Positions 38,472-47,562 of a stretch of 64,000 bases of DNA are shown here, piece after piece. Origin of the DNA: Candidatus Thioglobus autotrophicus (GTDB taxonomy: Bacteria > Pseudomonadota > Gammaproteobacteria > PS1 > Pseudothioglobaceae); the NCBI RefSeq assembly GCF_001293165.1, contig NZ_CP010552.1:1448450-1512449 (forward strand), in the 5' to 3' direction. Each line of letters begins with the position of its first letter. Position 1 is the stretch's first letter. A program made the position numbers and the translations under genes. Under the pieces are notes generated by a model. It was not told where the DNA came from. It did not search any database and saw only the letters and a list, made by a program, of their open reading frames with translations.

Positions 38472-39076
38472 TGCACATTAAAGAGCGTGTTCGTGGCTAC
38501 TTACCTGTTGTTATCGACATTGAGACTGCGGGATTCAATCATCAAACCGATGCAATGCTGGAGATTTGTGCAGTGATTATTGGTATCGATGAGCAGGGTA
38601 AGTTTTATCCAAAAAAGCCTCAGCATTTTCATACGCAGCCATTTAAGGGGGCTAATCTTGAACCGGCAGCACTCAAATTTAATGGCATTGATGTAGACAA
38701 TCCGCTACGTGGTGCGATTGATGAAAAACTTGCCCTAAGCGATATGTTTAAAACCATTCGCACTGAAATGAAAGAAGAAGACTGTACGCGCTCAATTCTA
38801 GTCGGGCACAACGCTTTTTTTGACTTAAACTTCCTTTACGCAGCCAGTGACAGATCAAAACTTAAAAACCCATTTCATCAATTTTCCACCATTGACACAG
38901 TGAGCTTGTCAGCACTTGCCTTTGGGGAAACGGTTTTGGCCAAAGCCATTGCTAAGGCGGGCATTGAATTTGACAACGCCCAGGCGCACTCTGCTTTATA
39001 TGATACGGTCAAAACCGCTGAATTATTTTGTCAGATTTTTAACGGCTTTGAATTTTCCAGCACGCCAAAAAACTGA
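38471..39076 (+). CDS. rnt: Ribonuclease T
   Basis: DEDDh-family 3'-5' exoribonuclease that trims the CCA end of tRNA and finishes 5S and 23S rRNA. The 201 residues show the acid motifs VIDIETAGF (Exo I), VGHNAFFDLNFLY (Exo II) and AQAHSALYDTVKTAELF (Exo III with catalytic His and Asp). RERVRGYLPVV-like N-terminus also fits the family. It follows the GNAT gene with a one-base overlap. Its last 46 bp overlap the 3' end of the convergent pxpC. Confidence 0.96.
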   Translation: MHIKERVRGYLPVVIDIETAGFNHQTDAMLEICAVIIGIDEQGKFYPKKPQHFHTQPFKGANLEPAALKFNGIDVDNPLRGAIDEKLALSDMFKTIRTEMKEEDCTRSILVGHNAFFDLNFLYAASDRSKLKNPFHQFSTIDTVSLSALAFGETVLAKAIAKAGIEFDNAQAHSALYDTVKTAELFCQIFNGFEFSSTPKN

Positions 39077-39960
39077 TTAAATGCCAAGCGTTCTTTTTGC
39101 GCTTGTTCAATATTCATTAGCTCAAATCTAACTTTTGCGGTTGGTTGTTGTTGTGCAAGTTGAGCTAGATCTAGCGAAAACACGGTGCCAATTTTGGTGT
39201 AGCCACCAATACTTGGTGCATCTTTGAGTAGAATAATTGGTAAGCCATCAGTGGCAATTTCAACACTGCCATAACTCATTGCCTCGGAAATCATCTTGTC
39301 TCTTTTAAACACAATAGGTACGCCTTTTAGCCGACAACCAGACCGATCATTAGCATTGCTAACGGTGTAAGTTTGGCCAAAAAATAATGTCTTTTGAGCA
39401 TCACTAAATTCTGAATATTGATAACTAGGCAGCAATCTTAAAACAACATTTTGATGATAATTAGGTCGATATTGAGGCGCCATAAAACTCTCCAATTGAC
39501 CGCTTGATGGTGCACATGCCAGTACGCAATCTTGGGTAATTTTCACGCCAATATGTTCGCGTAAATTAACCGATCTAGAGCCAAATAATGTTTGAGTTTT
39601 AAACCCACCTTGAACTGCTAAATAGCTACGCACACCGTGTTTGGGTAAGCTCCAGCTTAGTATGTCTGTGGGTTGAACTTGCAGGCTTTTCCAGGTTGGT
39701 GCTATTTTTGCATTGATCTTAAAATCTAGGTCTGCACCACATACGCAAACAACCACCTCATCGAGTGCTTCTAGCTCAACTCCGCCAAACGTAATTTCCA
39801 AAACTGCATCAGTATAATCATTCCCGAGTAAATGATTAGCCCAGCCAAAGGCGTGCTCATCCATCACCCCAGATTGACTCATTCCGTATATCGCATGCAT
39901 AAAGCGACCAGCATCTTGTATTGTGGTTAAAAAACCAGGCTTGATGACTTTAAAACTCAT
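39031..39960 (-). CDS. pxpC: 5-oxoprolinase subunit C (biotin-dependent carboxyltransferase-like)
   Basis: Subunit of the PxpABC complex that hydrolyses 5-oxoproline to glutamate with ATP. The 309 residues are of the KipA/AHS2 family: opening FKVIKPGFLTTIQDAGR, then GMSQSGVMDEHAF, RSYLAVQGGF and GSRSVNLRE. The late segment LPIILLKDAPSIGGYTKIG is diagnostic. Overlaps pxpB by 4 bp, so coupled. The 3' end overlaps rnt by 46 bp on the opposite strand, with both proteins keeping normal C-termini. Confidence 0.94.
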   Translation of the reverse strand: MSFKVIKPGFLTTIQDAGRFMHAIYGMSQSGVMDEHAFGWANHLLGNDYTDAVLEITFGGVELEALDEVVVCVCGADLDFKINAKIAPTWKSLQVQPTDILSWSLPKHGVRSYLAVQGGFKTQTLFGSRSVNLREHIGVKITQDCVLACAPSSGQLESFMAPQYRPNYHQNVVLRLLPSYQYSEFSDAQKTLFFGQTYTVSNANDRSGCRLKGVPIVFKRDKMISEAMSYGSVEIATDGLPIILLKDAPSIGGYTKIGTVFSLDLAQLAQQQPTAKVRFELMNIEQAQKERLAFNQFFGVLENSKPLKI

Positions 39961-40640
39961 AGTTTGCCACCATATTTAAGATATTCATCGCGCGTAATCG
40001 GATAAAACTCAACCTGATCACCAGTTTTAAATTTATCTAAATTATCAGGATTTTTAAGCGATAAATCAAGCATTGTTCTGCCAATAATATTCCAGCCGCC
40101 CGAGGAGTCTGTTGGATAAATAGCAGTTTGACGATCGGCAATTCCCACACTGCCTGCTGGAATTTTAATTCTAGGCGTGGAGAGGCGTGGCGCTTGAATC
40201 TGTTGATCAACTTCGCCCAAAAAAGCAAAGACTGGGCTAAAGCCAATAGCGTAAACCAAATAACTTTGTGAGGTATGAATATAAATAAACTCGTCTAGTG
40301 TTAAAGCTTTTTCTGCCAGTAGTCGTTCTAAATCTAAACCCACTTCAAATCCATAATAAACAGGAATATGTATCACTTTAAACGACTGCTCAACCTCGGC
40401 TGGCGTCCATTGTTTTAATAGGGTGCTAACTTGAGATTTAAATATAGGGTAGCTGGTTTTATTGAGATCATAACTCACTAAAAGTGACGTATAAGACGGG
40501 GTTAGATTGATAATTAACTCTGAAAACTCGTTTTTTAGTTGATTTGCAAAATTTGCGATATTTTTAGGAAGCTCAGGATCGATCTTATCGCCAAAATAGA
40601 TTAGCAGTGAGTTTTCCCCTGCGAGTATGATTTTATGCAT
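39957..40640 (-). CDS. pxpB: 5-oxoprolinase subunit B (KipI/AHS1 family)
   Basis: Second subunit of the 5-oxoprolinase, family AHS1 (KipI). The 227 residues include ENSLLIYFGDKIDPEL near the start, the middle segment IPVYYGFEVGLDLE, the YLVYAIGFSPVFAFLGEVD signature and PRLSTPRIKIPAGSVGIADRQTAIYP, split here at residues about 150-175. GGWNIIGRTMLDL is near the C-terminus. It overlaps pxpA by 8 bp and pxpC by 4 bp. Confidence 0.94.
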   Translation of the reverse strand: MHKIILAGENSLLIYFGDKIDPELPKNIANFANQLKNEFSELIINLTPSYTSLLVSYDLNKTSYPIFKSQVSTLLKQWTPAEVEQSFKVIHIPVYYGFEVGLDLERLLAEKALTLDEFIYIHTSQSYLVYAIGFSPVFAFLGEVDQQIQAPRLSTPRIKIPAGSVGIADRQTAIYPTDSSGGWNIIGRTMLDLSLKNPDNLDKFKTGDQVEFYPITRDEYLKYGGKL

Positions 40641-41301
40641 TTTTAAGCTGTTTTAAGGCCTCTACAGAGGCTACATTGTCACTATGAAAGCAAATGGTGT
40701 CAATTTTGAAGGATTTTTCCTCTAAAAGCTGCTGATATTGCTTAATAATGGCTTTCGGATTGGTTAAAACCGCGCCTTGCTCACCTCGAGGAATCATATG
40801 CACGCCTTGATAACCACGATCAGCATAGATTTCATGTAAAAAAGTCGCATTTGCATTTTTTCCAAAATTTTTAAGACCTGCTTGAATCACCAAACTTAAA
40901 TTTTGATCAATCGCGCTAATAGCATTAATAATGACGTCAAGCACAAAAGGTTTTTCCATCATGTCATGATACAGGGCGCCATGCGGTTTAACGTATTCGA
41001 GTACAGCGCCGTGATCATGACAAAGCTGTTGAAAGTGTGACACTTGGGAATACACCAAATCAAACAACGCATCACCGCTCAACTGCTGACTTATTCGTCC
41101 AAAATTAGCTTGGTCATCATAGCTGGGATGCGCCCCGATTTTGACGTCATTTTTAATCGCAAGTTTAAGGGTTTTAATCATGCTTTCAGCATCGCCCGCA
41201 TGCCCACCACAAGCAATATTTGCCATATCAATCCGTGGCATAACCTCGGCATCAGGATTGGGGATCAAACACTCACCTAAATCACAATTAATCATCAACA
41301 T
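40633..41301 (-). CDS. pxpA: 5-oxoprolinase subunit A (LamB/YcsF family)
   Basis: Catalytic-partner subunit of the 5-oxoprolinase, LamB/YcsF family. The 222-residue protein begins INCDLGECL and contains ANIACGGHAGDAESM and GAHPSYDDQANFGR, and later YVKPHGALYHDM. Slightly shorter than the usual 245. Two in-frame starts, ATG 41301 and ATG 41295, are possible; neither has a clear Shine-Dalgarno. First gene of pxpA-pxpB-pxpC, allowing recovery of glutamate from damaged or scavenged pyroglutamate. Confidence 0.95.
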   Translation of the reverse strand: MLMINCDLGECLIPNPDAEVMPRIDMANIACGGHAGDAESMIKTLKLAIKNDVKIGAHPSYDDQANFGRISQQLSGDALFDLVYSQVSHFQQLCHDHGAVLEYVKPHGALYHDMMEKPFVLDVIINAISAIDQNLSLVIQAGLKNFGKNANATFLHEIYADRGYQGVHMIPRGEQGAVLTNPKAIIKQYQQLLEEKSFKIDTICFHSDNVASVEALKQLKNA

Positions 41302-41401
41302 AGATGTAAATTATAAAGCAATAAAATCTGTTTATTCTTGAGAATAAGCAGCCATATTTTCAGATAAAATCTAAGCTGATCAAACAATCATTCACACAAA
41401 T

Positions 41402-42331
41402 ATGGCAGGACTCATTGGCTACATCGGCGCCCTAGCAGATGACTTATCGGCGGTTGCCGTGAAAGTGTCCGCAGGCGCGATTGATGATATTACCCAGCAA
41501 ACCGCTAAATCGCTCAGCAAAACAGCCGGCATCTTAATTGATGACACCGCCACCATTCCACAATATGTCAGTAGTACGACTGCCAAAAGAGAGCTGCCCG
41601 TTATTTGGAAAATAGGCAAAAAATCCTTGCGTAATAAAGCCATCATGATTCCCGTTGCCATGTTGATTACCTATTTTGCCCCGTGGATTATGGCACCAAT
41701 ATTAGTATTGGGTGGCTCATACCTGGCTTTTGAGGGCAGTGAATCATTAGCTGAAAAATTAGGCCTTATAAAGGCGCATGAACATCCGCAAGTGCATAGT
41801 ATTGCCGATACAGAAGATCTTATGGCGGCAGAAGATCAAACGGTTAATTCAGCTGTTAGAACTGACACTATTTTATCCATTGAGATAATCGCGCTCACCA
41901 TTGCCTCAGTAGCGACAGAGTCTTTATTAATTCAGCTAGGGGTTTTGGTGATTGTGGGGCTAATTGCTACTTTAGCGGTATACGGCATTGTGGGTCTGAT
42001 TATTAAAATGGATGACATGGGTTTTTATCTAAAAAATACATCAAATCGTTTTTACCAAGCCATAGGGGGTATCTTAATTCAAGGCATGCCCAAGGTGTTA
42101 AAAGCCCTAGGCTGGATTGGTGCGTTTGCAATGCTGATGGTTGGTGGCACAATCTTAATACATAATCTGGGATTCTTGCACGGCCTAACCTTATTAGGGG
42201 GTTCGCTACCCGTATTAGCATCTACCTTGCTAGACTTTGTGATTATCCCTGCTATTGTCTCAATCGTCACCGGCGTTGGTATTATTTTAATCAAAAACGC
42301 AAAGCGGTTTTACAAGGGTAAAATCAATTAA
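41402..42331 (+). CDS. DUF808 inner-membrane protein (YedI-like)
   Basis: Polytopic membrane protein of 309 residues, family DUF808. The N-terminus AGLIGYIGALADDLSAVAVKVSAGAIDDITQQTAK, seen at residues 2-36, is highly conserved in this family, as is the middle VIWKIGKKSLRNKAIMIPVAM. Six or more membrane segments are visible. Function is not established in any organism; E. coli YedI is the best-known relative. It is the first gene in a long plus-strand run, 27 bp before the dUTPase gene. Confidence 0.88.
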   Translation: MAGLIGYIGALADDLSAVAVKVSAGAIDDITQQTAKSLSKTAGILIDDTATIPQYVSSTTAKRELPVIWKIGKKSLRNKAIMIPVAMLITYFAPWIMAPILVLGGSYLAFEGSESLAEKLGLIKAHEHPQVHSIADTEDLMAAEDQTVNSAVRTDTILSIEIIALTIASVATESLLIQLGVLVIVGLIATLAVYGIVGLIIKMDDMGFYLKNTSNRFYQAIGGILIQGMPKVLKALGWIGAFAMLMVGGTILIHNLGFLHGLTLLGGSLPVLASTLLDFVIIPAIVSIVTGVGIILIKNAKRFYKGKIN

Positions 42332-42358
42332 ATTTGCCAATCTAACTCGATAAATTCC

Positions 42359-43006
42359 ATGAATCAAATCAAACAAATGTTCGAACTTCAGCAACAACTT
42401 AATGACGCAACAAACGGTGAAATTTGGACCGAAGGCGCTACTAAAGAAGGGCGCCAAATCTCATGGTTACGCTGTATTTATATGGAGGCAGCCGAAGCGA
42501 TTGACTCTTTTAACTGGAAACATTGGAAAAATCTTGATGCTGAGCATGATCTTGATAATGCCCGAGTTGAACTGGTCGATATTTGGCATTTTCTAATGTC
42601 TGAAGCCATTCATTATGGCGATGCAGGCTTTGCTGAAATCTACAATGACATGCAGCCTGAACGCGATACAGACCCTGAAAAATTAATCGAAATTTTGGAA
42701 AAAATTGTCGCCGTATCAGCCAGTGCAAATGTTGATAAATCACAAAATTCTCTATACCAATTATTTGCTTTATTTTTCCAAGCCATTGCACACATGGAAA
42801 TGGATGTACCAGAACTATACAAGCGCTACTTAGTTAAAAATCAACTCAATACATTCAGACAAGATCATGGCTATAAAGATGGCTCTTATATAAAAATTTG
42901 GGGCGAGGTTGAAGATAATGTCGTGGCGTTTAATATTATGGATGAAAATCCCGAACTTACACCTGAGCAGCTTTATGAGAAATTAGAAGCCGTTTACCCA
43001 GCTTAA
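42359..43006 (+). CDS. Dimeric all-alpha dUTP diphosphatase
   Basis: Hydrolyses dUTP (and dUDP) to dUMP, preventing uracil incorporation and supplying dTMP synthesis. The 215 residues are of the MazG-like all-alpha NTP pyrophosphatase fold. Metal-binding motifs are EAAEAIDSFNWKHWK (ExxE) and ARVELVDIWHFLMSE (ExxD). This is the Leishmania/Campylobacter-type dimeric enzyme, not the trimeric beta-fold Dut of E. coli. The rest of the operon (MoxR/Bat) starts 17 bp downstream. Note the ribonucleotide reductase operon about 9 kb away. Confidence 0.88.
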   Translation: MNQIKQMFELQQQLNDATNGEIWTEGATKEGRQISWLRCIYMEAAEAIDSFNWKHWKNLDAEHDLDNARVELVDIWHFLMSEAIHYGDAGFAEIYNDMQPERDTDPEKLIEILEKIVAVSASANVDKSQNSLYQLFALFFQAIAHMEMDVPELYKRYLVKNQLNTFRQDHGYKDGSYIKIWGEVEDNVVAFNIMDENPELTPEQLYEKLEAVYPA

Positions 43007-43023
43007 TACTTCTAATATCAGCC

Positions 43024-43962
43024 ATGATTAACACCCTAAAAACTGAAATTCAAAAGGTCATTATCGGTCAAGAAAATTTGGTCGATAATCTATTAATCGG
43101 GCTTATTACCGGCGGACACATCCTAGTAGAAAGTGTGCCAGGATTGGCAAAAACTACAGCGATCAATACACTAGCAAAAGCGCTAGGTATTGATTTTAAG
43201 CGTATTCAGTTTACCCCTGATTTACTACCTAGCGACCTCACAGGCTCACAAATTTACAATCCAAAAAGTGGCGAATTTAGTATTAAACAAGGGCCTATTT
43301 TTACCAATTTACTGCTTGCTGATGAGATTAACCGCTCGCCTGCTAAAGTACAATCCGCACTACTGGAAGTTATGGCTGAAAGGCAGGTCACTATTGCCAA
43401 TGAAAGTTTCAAAGTGGATGAGCCATTTTTAGTCATGGCAACACAAAACCCTGTAGAGCAAGAGGGCACCTACCAATTGCCAGAAGCGCAACTTGACCGC
43501 TTTATGCTAAAAACCGTACTCGACTACAACACGCCAGAAGAAGAGCTAGAGGTGGTTAATCGTGTTGCTGTTAATGGCTTCGAGACGGTTAATCAAGTAG
43601 CCGATATCGATGATATTAATCAGATTCGTGCAGAGTTCAAACAAGTGCACATGGACGAGGCGGTTAAACAATACATTCTTCAAATTGTTTTTGCAACACG
43701 TTACCCGCAAAAATACGGCCTAGATGAGCTTCAAGATCTAATTGAGTTTGGTGCCAGCCCTCGAGGTAGTATCGATTTATTCAAGGCCAGTTGTGCCAAA
43801 GCCTTAATACGAGGCAATGATTTTGTCACCCCGCTTGACGTGGCTAGTGTTGTTACTGAAGTCTTACAGCATCGATTGGTGCTTAGCTATCAAGCGCAAG
43901 CAGATAATATCAGCGCTCGCTCAATTATTCAAAAAATACTTAAGGTGATCAAAGCACCTTAA
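43024..43962 (+). CDS. MoxR family AAA+ ATPase (Bat cluster)
   Basis: Classical MoxR ATPase of 312 residues. Walker A reads ESVPGLAKTT, Walker B LLLADEINRSPAKVQSALLEVM, sensor 1 ATQNPVEQEGTYQLPEAQLDRF; all are near-consensus for the MRP subfamily. It heads the series DUF58, DUF4381, two VWA proteins, TPR and BatD, the arrangement known as the Bat aerotolerance cluster. The ATPase is thought to remodel or activate a periplasmic or membrane target together with the VWA partners; the target is unknown. It follows the dUTPase by 17 bp. Confidence 0.95.
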   Translation: MINTLKTEIQKVIIGQENLVDNLLIGLITGGHILVESVPGLAKTTAINTLAKALGIDFKRIQFTPDLLPSDLTGSQIYNPKSGEFSIKQGPIFTNLLLADEINRSPAKVQSALLEVMAERQVTIANESFKVDEPFLVMATQNPVEQEGTYQLPEAQLDRFMLKTVLDYNTPEEELEVVNRVAVNGFETVNQVADIDDINQIRAEFKQVHMDEAVKQYILQIVFATRYPQKYGLDELQDLIEFGASPRGSIDLFKASCAKALIRGNDFVTPLDVASVVTEVLQHRLVLSYQAQADNISARSIIQKILKVIKAP

Positions 43963-43967
43963 GTATT

Positions 43968-44786
43968 ATGATGCTAGCTCAAGAGATACTACTACGCGCT
44001 AAAAAACAGGTTTTCACCAATAAGTCAGCTGGAGAATTGTCAAAAATACGCGGAGAGGGGTTAGATTTTTGTGAAATTCGGCCGTATGAATTTGGTGACG
44101 ATATTCGCAAGATTAATTTTTCGGCTAGTGGTAAAACGGGCGAACTACAAACCAATATCTTTAACGAAAATAAGCAGATTAATGTGGTGATTTGCATCAT
44201 GCTTTCAAGTAGTCTGCACTTTGGCTCGCAATGTTTAAAGAGTGAGACTATTGCTCAAATAATTGCCTTATTGAGCTGTTCATCGATCAAACAACATAAC
44301 CAAACGCAACTGGTGTTTTTTGCAAAAAATAAGCAAAAATTATTCCAGCTTAATAATACCGGCGATGTACTACGAGCGATTGAAGCGATGCTATCCTGGG
44401 ATCTGCTCAATACCAAATCTGATTTTCAGGCGCTGAATCAACACCTCTTACAATCAAAAAAATCACTCACCTTTATCGTTGGCGATTTTTATCATAACGA
44501 TGATTACTCGCTCATGGCGCATAAAAACGAAATCAATGCTTTAGTGGTACGTGATAAGCTAGAAGAAACGCCTAATTTTTCCTTAGAATTAGATTTGGTT
44601 AACCCAGAAAATAACAGTACCATTCAAGCCAATATGGATAAAAGACTGGCCTTAAAATATTACAAAAAACTAAAAACTCAAGATGATCAACTATTTTCTC
44701 ATTTTGCCAAGCACGGTATAAATTCTGGCAAACTTTATACGGATGAGGACGCCTTTAGCAAACTTTCTCAGATTCTACGCCAATGA
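43968..44786 (+). CDS. DUF58 domain protein
   Basis: Cytoplasmic DUF58 protein of 272 residues, the standard partner of MoxR ATPases. The DUF58 signature is GLDFCEIRPYEFGDDIRKINFSASGKTG, here residues 32-59, in which the usual D-x-R-x-I-x-W is D-I-R-K-I-N-F. The remaining part resembles a degenerate VWA fold (INVVICIMLSSSLHFG) lacking a full MIDAS. Two adjacent ATGs (43968, 43971) are possible starts, 5 bp after the MoxR stop. Its stop overlaps the DUF4381 gene by 4 bp. Confidence 0.92.
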   Translation: MMLAQEILLRAKKQVFTNKSAGELSKIRGEGLDFCEIRPYEFGDDIRKINFSASGKTGELQTNIFNENKQINVVICIMLSSSLHFGSQCLKSETIAQIIALLSCSSIKQHNQTQLVFFAKNKQKLFQLNNTGDVLRAIEAMLSWDLLNTKSDFQALNQHLLQSKKSLTFIVGDFYHNDDYSLMAHKNEINALVVRDKLEETPNFSLELDLVNPENNSTIQANMDKRLALKYYKKLKTQDDQLFSHFAKHGINSGKLYTDEDAFSKLSQILRQ

Positions 44787-45139
44787 ACCAGCTAAAAGAC
44801 ATTAAGCCAATTGTTGCCATTGCTGACGACTCTTTAATCTATTTTCTGATTGTACTTATTATTGTAATAGCCTTGGCTTTTCTATACTGGAGACTTGGCA
44901 AAAAACGACACGATTCTAATAAAAAAATCGCCTTAAAAAAACTACAGGCTCTTGATTTTTCTAACAGCAAGGCAGTTGCTTATGATTTTAAAAAATACGC
45001 CCAACTACTGTGTAACGAGACTAACCAAGCTAAATTTAAACAAATTAACTCAGACTTAGAGCCCTATAAATACAAAAAACAAGTCGGAGATCTCAACCCC
45101 GCTTTAATACAAACAATCCAGGATTTTATCCGTGTATAG
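44783..45139 (+). CDS. DUF4381 small membrane protein
   Basis: Small protein of 118 residues with one membrane helix (LIYFLIVLIIVIALAFLYW, about residues 18-36) followed by a basic cytoplasmic helical domain. Position between DUF58 and the first VWA gene, size and helix placement match DUF4381 proteins found in Bat clusters. Its role is unknown, probably a scaffold between ATPase and VWA proteins. It overlaps neighbours by 4 bp at the start and 8 bp at the end. Confidence 0.8.
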   Translation: MNQLKDIKPIVAIADDSLIYFLIVLIIVIALAFLYWRLGKKRHDSNKKIALKKLQALDFSNSKAVAYDFKKYAQLLCNETNQAKFKQINSDLEPYKYKKQVGDLNPALIQTIQDFIRV

Positions 45140-46025
45140 TTTTGAGTATCCTTATATCTTGGCGCTTTTTCTCTTGGCACTTGCTTGCAGCTGGTTTTGC
45201 CAAGAGAAAAAGCGTGCCATTTACTTTCCGCATACGCAGTTATTAAGTAGCTTAACCCAGTCTAGTCACATACTCATGAACACGCTTAGGGTTCTTATTC
45301 TTAGTACGTTAATCATTGGACTTGCCAGCCCAATCAAAACTGAGCAAATCATACTAGATAATACCAAAGGTCACGAAATTTCCCTAATTTTAGATGCTTC
45401 TGGCTCTATGGCAAGTTTTGATAAATTTAGAATTGTCAAGGAGATTATGCTGGATTTTATCTCAAAGCGTACCAGTGACAAACTAGCGCTGAGTGTTTTT
45501 GCAGATTTTGCCTATACGGTGGTGCCATTGACATACGATAAAAAAAGTGTCATTAAAATGCTGGATAATATTGAAATTGGCGTTGCTGGCAGGCGAAAAA
45601 CCGCCCTATATGAGGCATTATTTTTAAGCTCTAAGTTATTCAATCATTCAAAATCTAAAGAAAGAGTGGCGATTTTGCTCACTGATGGCAAAAACAACAC
45701 TGACAGTGTGCCACTTGAAGTGGCTATTGAGCGTGCAAAAGCCAATAAAATCAAAGTTTATACGGTGGCAGTTGGCGATCCAAGAGACTACAATGCAGAG
45801 GTTTTAAACTATATTGCCAAGAGCACAGGGGCTAAATTTTTTGCAGCAAATAGCGCTACAAGTATTCAAAATATTTATCAGCAAATTGATCAATTAGAAA
45901 AAAGCGATATAAATATTAATCAATATGATCAAAAAACCTATTATTTTCATTATCCACTTAGCGTGGCATTAGCTCTTTTATTGATTTATTTCTGGCGGAA
46001 AAATACATGGATTTTGAACAAGTAG
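45132..46025 (+). CDS. batA: VWA-domain membrane protein BatA-like
   Basis: Inner-membrane VWA protein of 297 residues. Helices lie near the N-terminus (ALFLLALACSWFC and LRVLILSTLIIGLASPI) and at the C-terminus (FHYPLSVALALLLIYFW), holding the VWA domain in the periplasm. The MIDAS DASGSMASFD is intact, with LTDGKNN later. Start is the GTG at 45132, overlapping the upstream TAG by 8 bp; no better ATG exists nearby. The 3' end overlaps batB by 19 bp. The name follows the Bacteroides Bat nomenclature. Confidence 0.9.
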   Translation: MYSFEYPYILALFLLALACSWFCQEKKRAIYFPHTQLLSSLTQSSHILMNTLRVLILSTLIIGLASPIKTEQIILDNTKGHEISLILDASGSMASFDKFRIVKEIMLDFISKRTSDKLALSVFADFAYTVVPLTYDKKSVIKMLDNIEIGVAGRRKTALYEALFLSSKLFNHSKSKERVAILLTDGKNNTDSVPLEVAIERAKANKIKVYTVAVGDPRDYNAEVLNYIAKSTGAKFFAANSATSIQNIYQQIDQLEKSDININQYDQKTYYFHYPLSVALALLLIYFWRKNTWILNK

Positions 46026-46957
46026 CGCTGCTTTATTTAATCATTCCCGTGGCTTTTTTAGGATTTTTTATCCGCAACAAGGCTGGGCATCTTGAGCGCT
46101 TATTTTCGCCCGAAGTTTTAGAAAAGATTAGCTTGAATAAGCACAAAATTTCAACCAAAACACGCTTAAGACTACTGTTATTAAGCGCTTCTTTAATAAT
46201 TATAGCCCTTAGTCAGCCAACATTGACTGAGGGTGAGGTTAAGGTTAATAAGCGTTTAAGTGACTTGGTAGTAGCTATTGATATGTCAAAATCCATGCTG
46301 GCCAACGATATCTACCCAAATCGCTTTGAGTTTGCAAAAAACAAACTACTCAATAGTCTTGACACACTAAAAAATACTCGAATTGCTATTCTAGGATTTG
46401 CCAATCAAAGCTTTTTAATCTCACCACTCACGGATGATTTTAACAGTCTTAAATTTCTCATTAAAAATCTGTATCTAGATAGTATTAGCCTTACTGGAAC
46501 CAATCTTTCCAATGTATTAAACTCGGCTAATGATTTATTTGGGCATGCGGATGCTAAGCAATTACTACTATTAACAGATGGTGGCGATAGTAATAACTTT
46601 GACGAAGAAATAGACTACGCTAATGATAACGATATACAGATTTTTGTCTTTGATATTGCCACTGAGCGGGGCAGTAGTATTCAAACTGAGGCGGGCACGT
46701 TGGAGGATGCATATGGCAATCTGGTTATTGTCAGAGAGAATCCCAATATTAAAAATCTGGCTAATAAAACCCAGGGCGAGTATTTAAAATATTCTCTAAA
46801 TACCGGTGACCTATCAACCTTTATCAACCGTTTTAAAACACCTACAAGCCAGAAAAGTACACGCATTATTCAAAAACAACAGCTATTTTATTACCCATTA
46901 GGATTGGCATTAATCTTGGTGTTTTTAAGTTTTTTCTCGCTACCGAGAAGACCATGA
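46007..46957 (+). CDS. batB: VWA-domain membrane protein BatB-like
   Basis: Second VWA protein, 316 residues, again anchored by N-terminal (LLYLIIPVAFLGFFI; LRLLLLSASLIIIAL) and C-terminal (LFYYPLGLALILVFLSFF) helices. The MIDAS reads DMSKSMLANDIYP, the BatB-type motif, and LLLLTDGGDSNN follows. Overlaps batA by 19 bp and the TPR gene by 4 bp. BatA and BatB probably form a heteromer that works with the MoxR ATPase. Confidence 0.91.
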   Translation: MDFEQVALLYLIIPVAFLGFFIRNKAGHLERLFSPEVLEKISLNKHKISTKTRLRLLLLSASLIIIALSQPTLTEGEVKVNKRLSDLVVAIDMSKSMLANDIYPNRFEFAKNKLLNSLDTLKNTRIAILGFANQSFLISPLTDDFNSLKFLIKNLYLDSISLTGTNLSNVLNSANDLFGHADAKQLLLLTDGGDSNNFDEEIDYANDNDIQIFVFDIATERGSSIQTEAGTLEDAYGNLVIVRENPNIKNLANKTQGEYLKYSLNTGDLSTFINRFKTPTSQKSTRIIQKQQLFYYPLGLALILVFLSFFSLPRRP

Positions 46958-47562
46958 AGATGCTTCTCTTGCTTCTTCTACCTTTTAGCGCACAGGCGGG
47001 CTTATTTGACTTCTTGAGCATTTATCAAGCAAATCGAGCCTATGAAAGTCAAGACTATAAAGTTGCGGGTGAAAAATTTGGCACCATTGATCAAGATAGT
47101 GCGCGCCTAAATCAAGCAAATAGCCTATACAAACAAGGGCTTTACAAGCAATCATTGAAAAAATATCAAAGCGTTAAACAAGAAAATTTGACCTTTGAGC
47201 GCTTGTACAACTCTGGCAATGCCTACGCCAAATCAGGGCAAATTAATCAAGCGATTGACAGCTACGAGTCTGCTTTAAAATTAAAACAAGATCAAGATGC
47301 AGTGTTTAATCTAGAGTTGTTAAAAAAGCAAAAAAGACGTCGTGTTAAAAACAAAGAAGACGACAATAAAAAACACAACAAACAGAAAAACAAGTCTCAA
47401 AAAAACAAATCTAAGGAAAAATCAACCAACAAACAGCAACAACGAGAGAAACTCGACAGCATCAAACAACAGCGCTGGGAAAAATCCTTAAACAAAAAGC
47501 TTAGAACATTAATGATTCCACTTAACCAACCAAATGAAGATAATGAACAAAATCCTTGGTAA
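46954..47562 (+). CDS. batC: TPR protein BatC-like
   Basis: Periplasmic or membrane-attached TPR protein of 202 residues. A signal-like N-terminus (MLLLLLLPFSAQAG) precedes two or three TPR units (about residues 25-110; ERLYNSGNAYAKSGQINQAI is the best). The C-terminal third is a low-complexity Lys/Gln/Asn-rich region, probably unstructured. This is the BatC arrangement. The 3' end overlaps batD by 29 bp. Confidence 0.85.
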   Translation: MKMLLLLLLPFSAQAGLFDFLSIYQANRAYESQDYKVAGEKFGTIDQDSARLNQANSLYKQGLYKQSLKKYQSVKQENLTFERLYNSGNAYAKSGQINQAIDSYESALKLKQDQDAVFNLELLKKQKRRRVKNKEDDNKKHNKQKNKSQKNKSKEKSTNKQQQREKLDSIKQQRWEKSLNKKLRTLMIPLNQPNEDNEQNPW

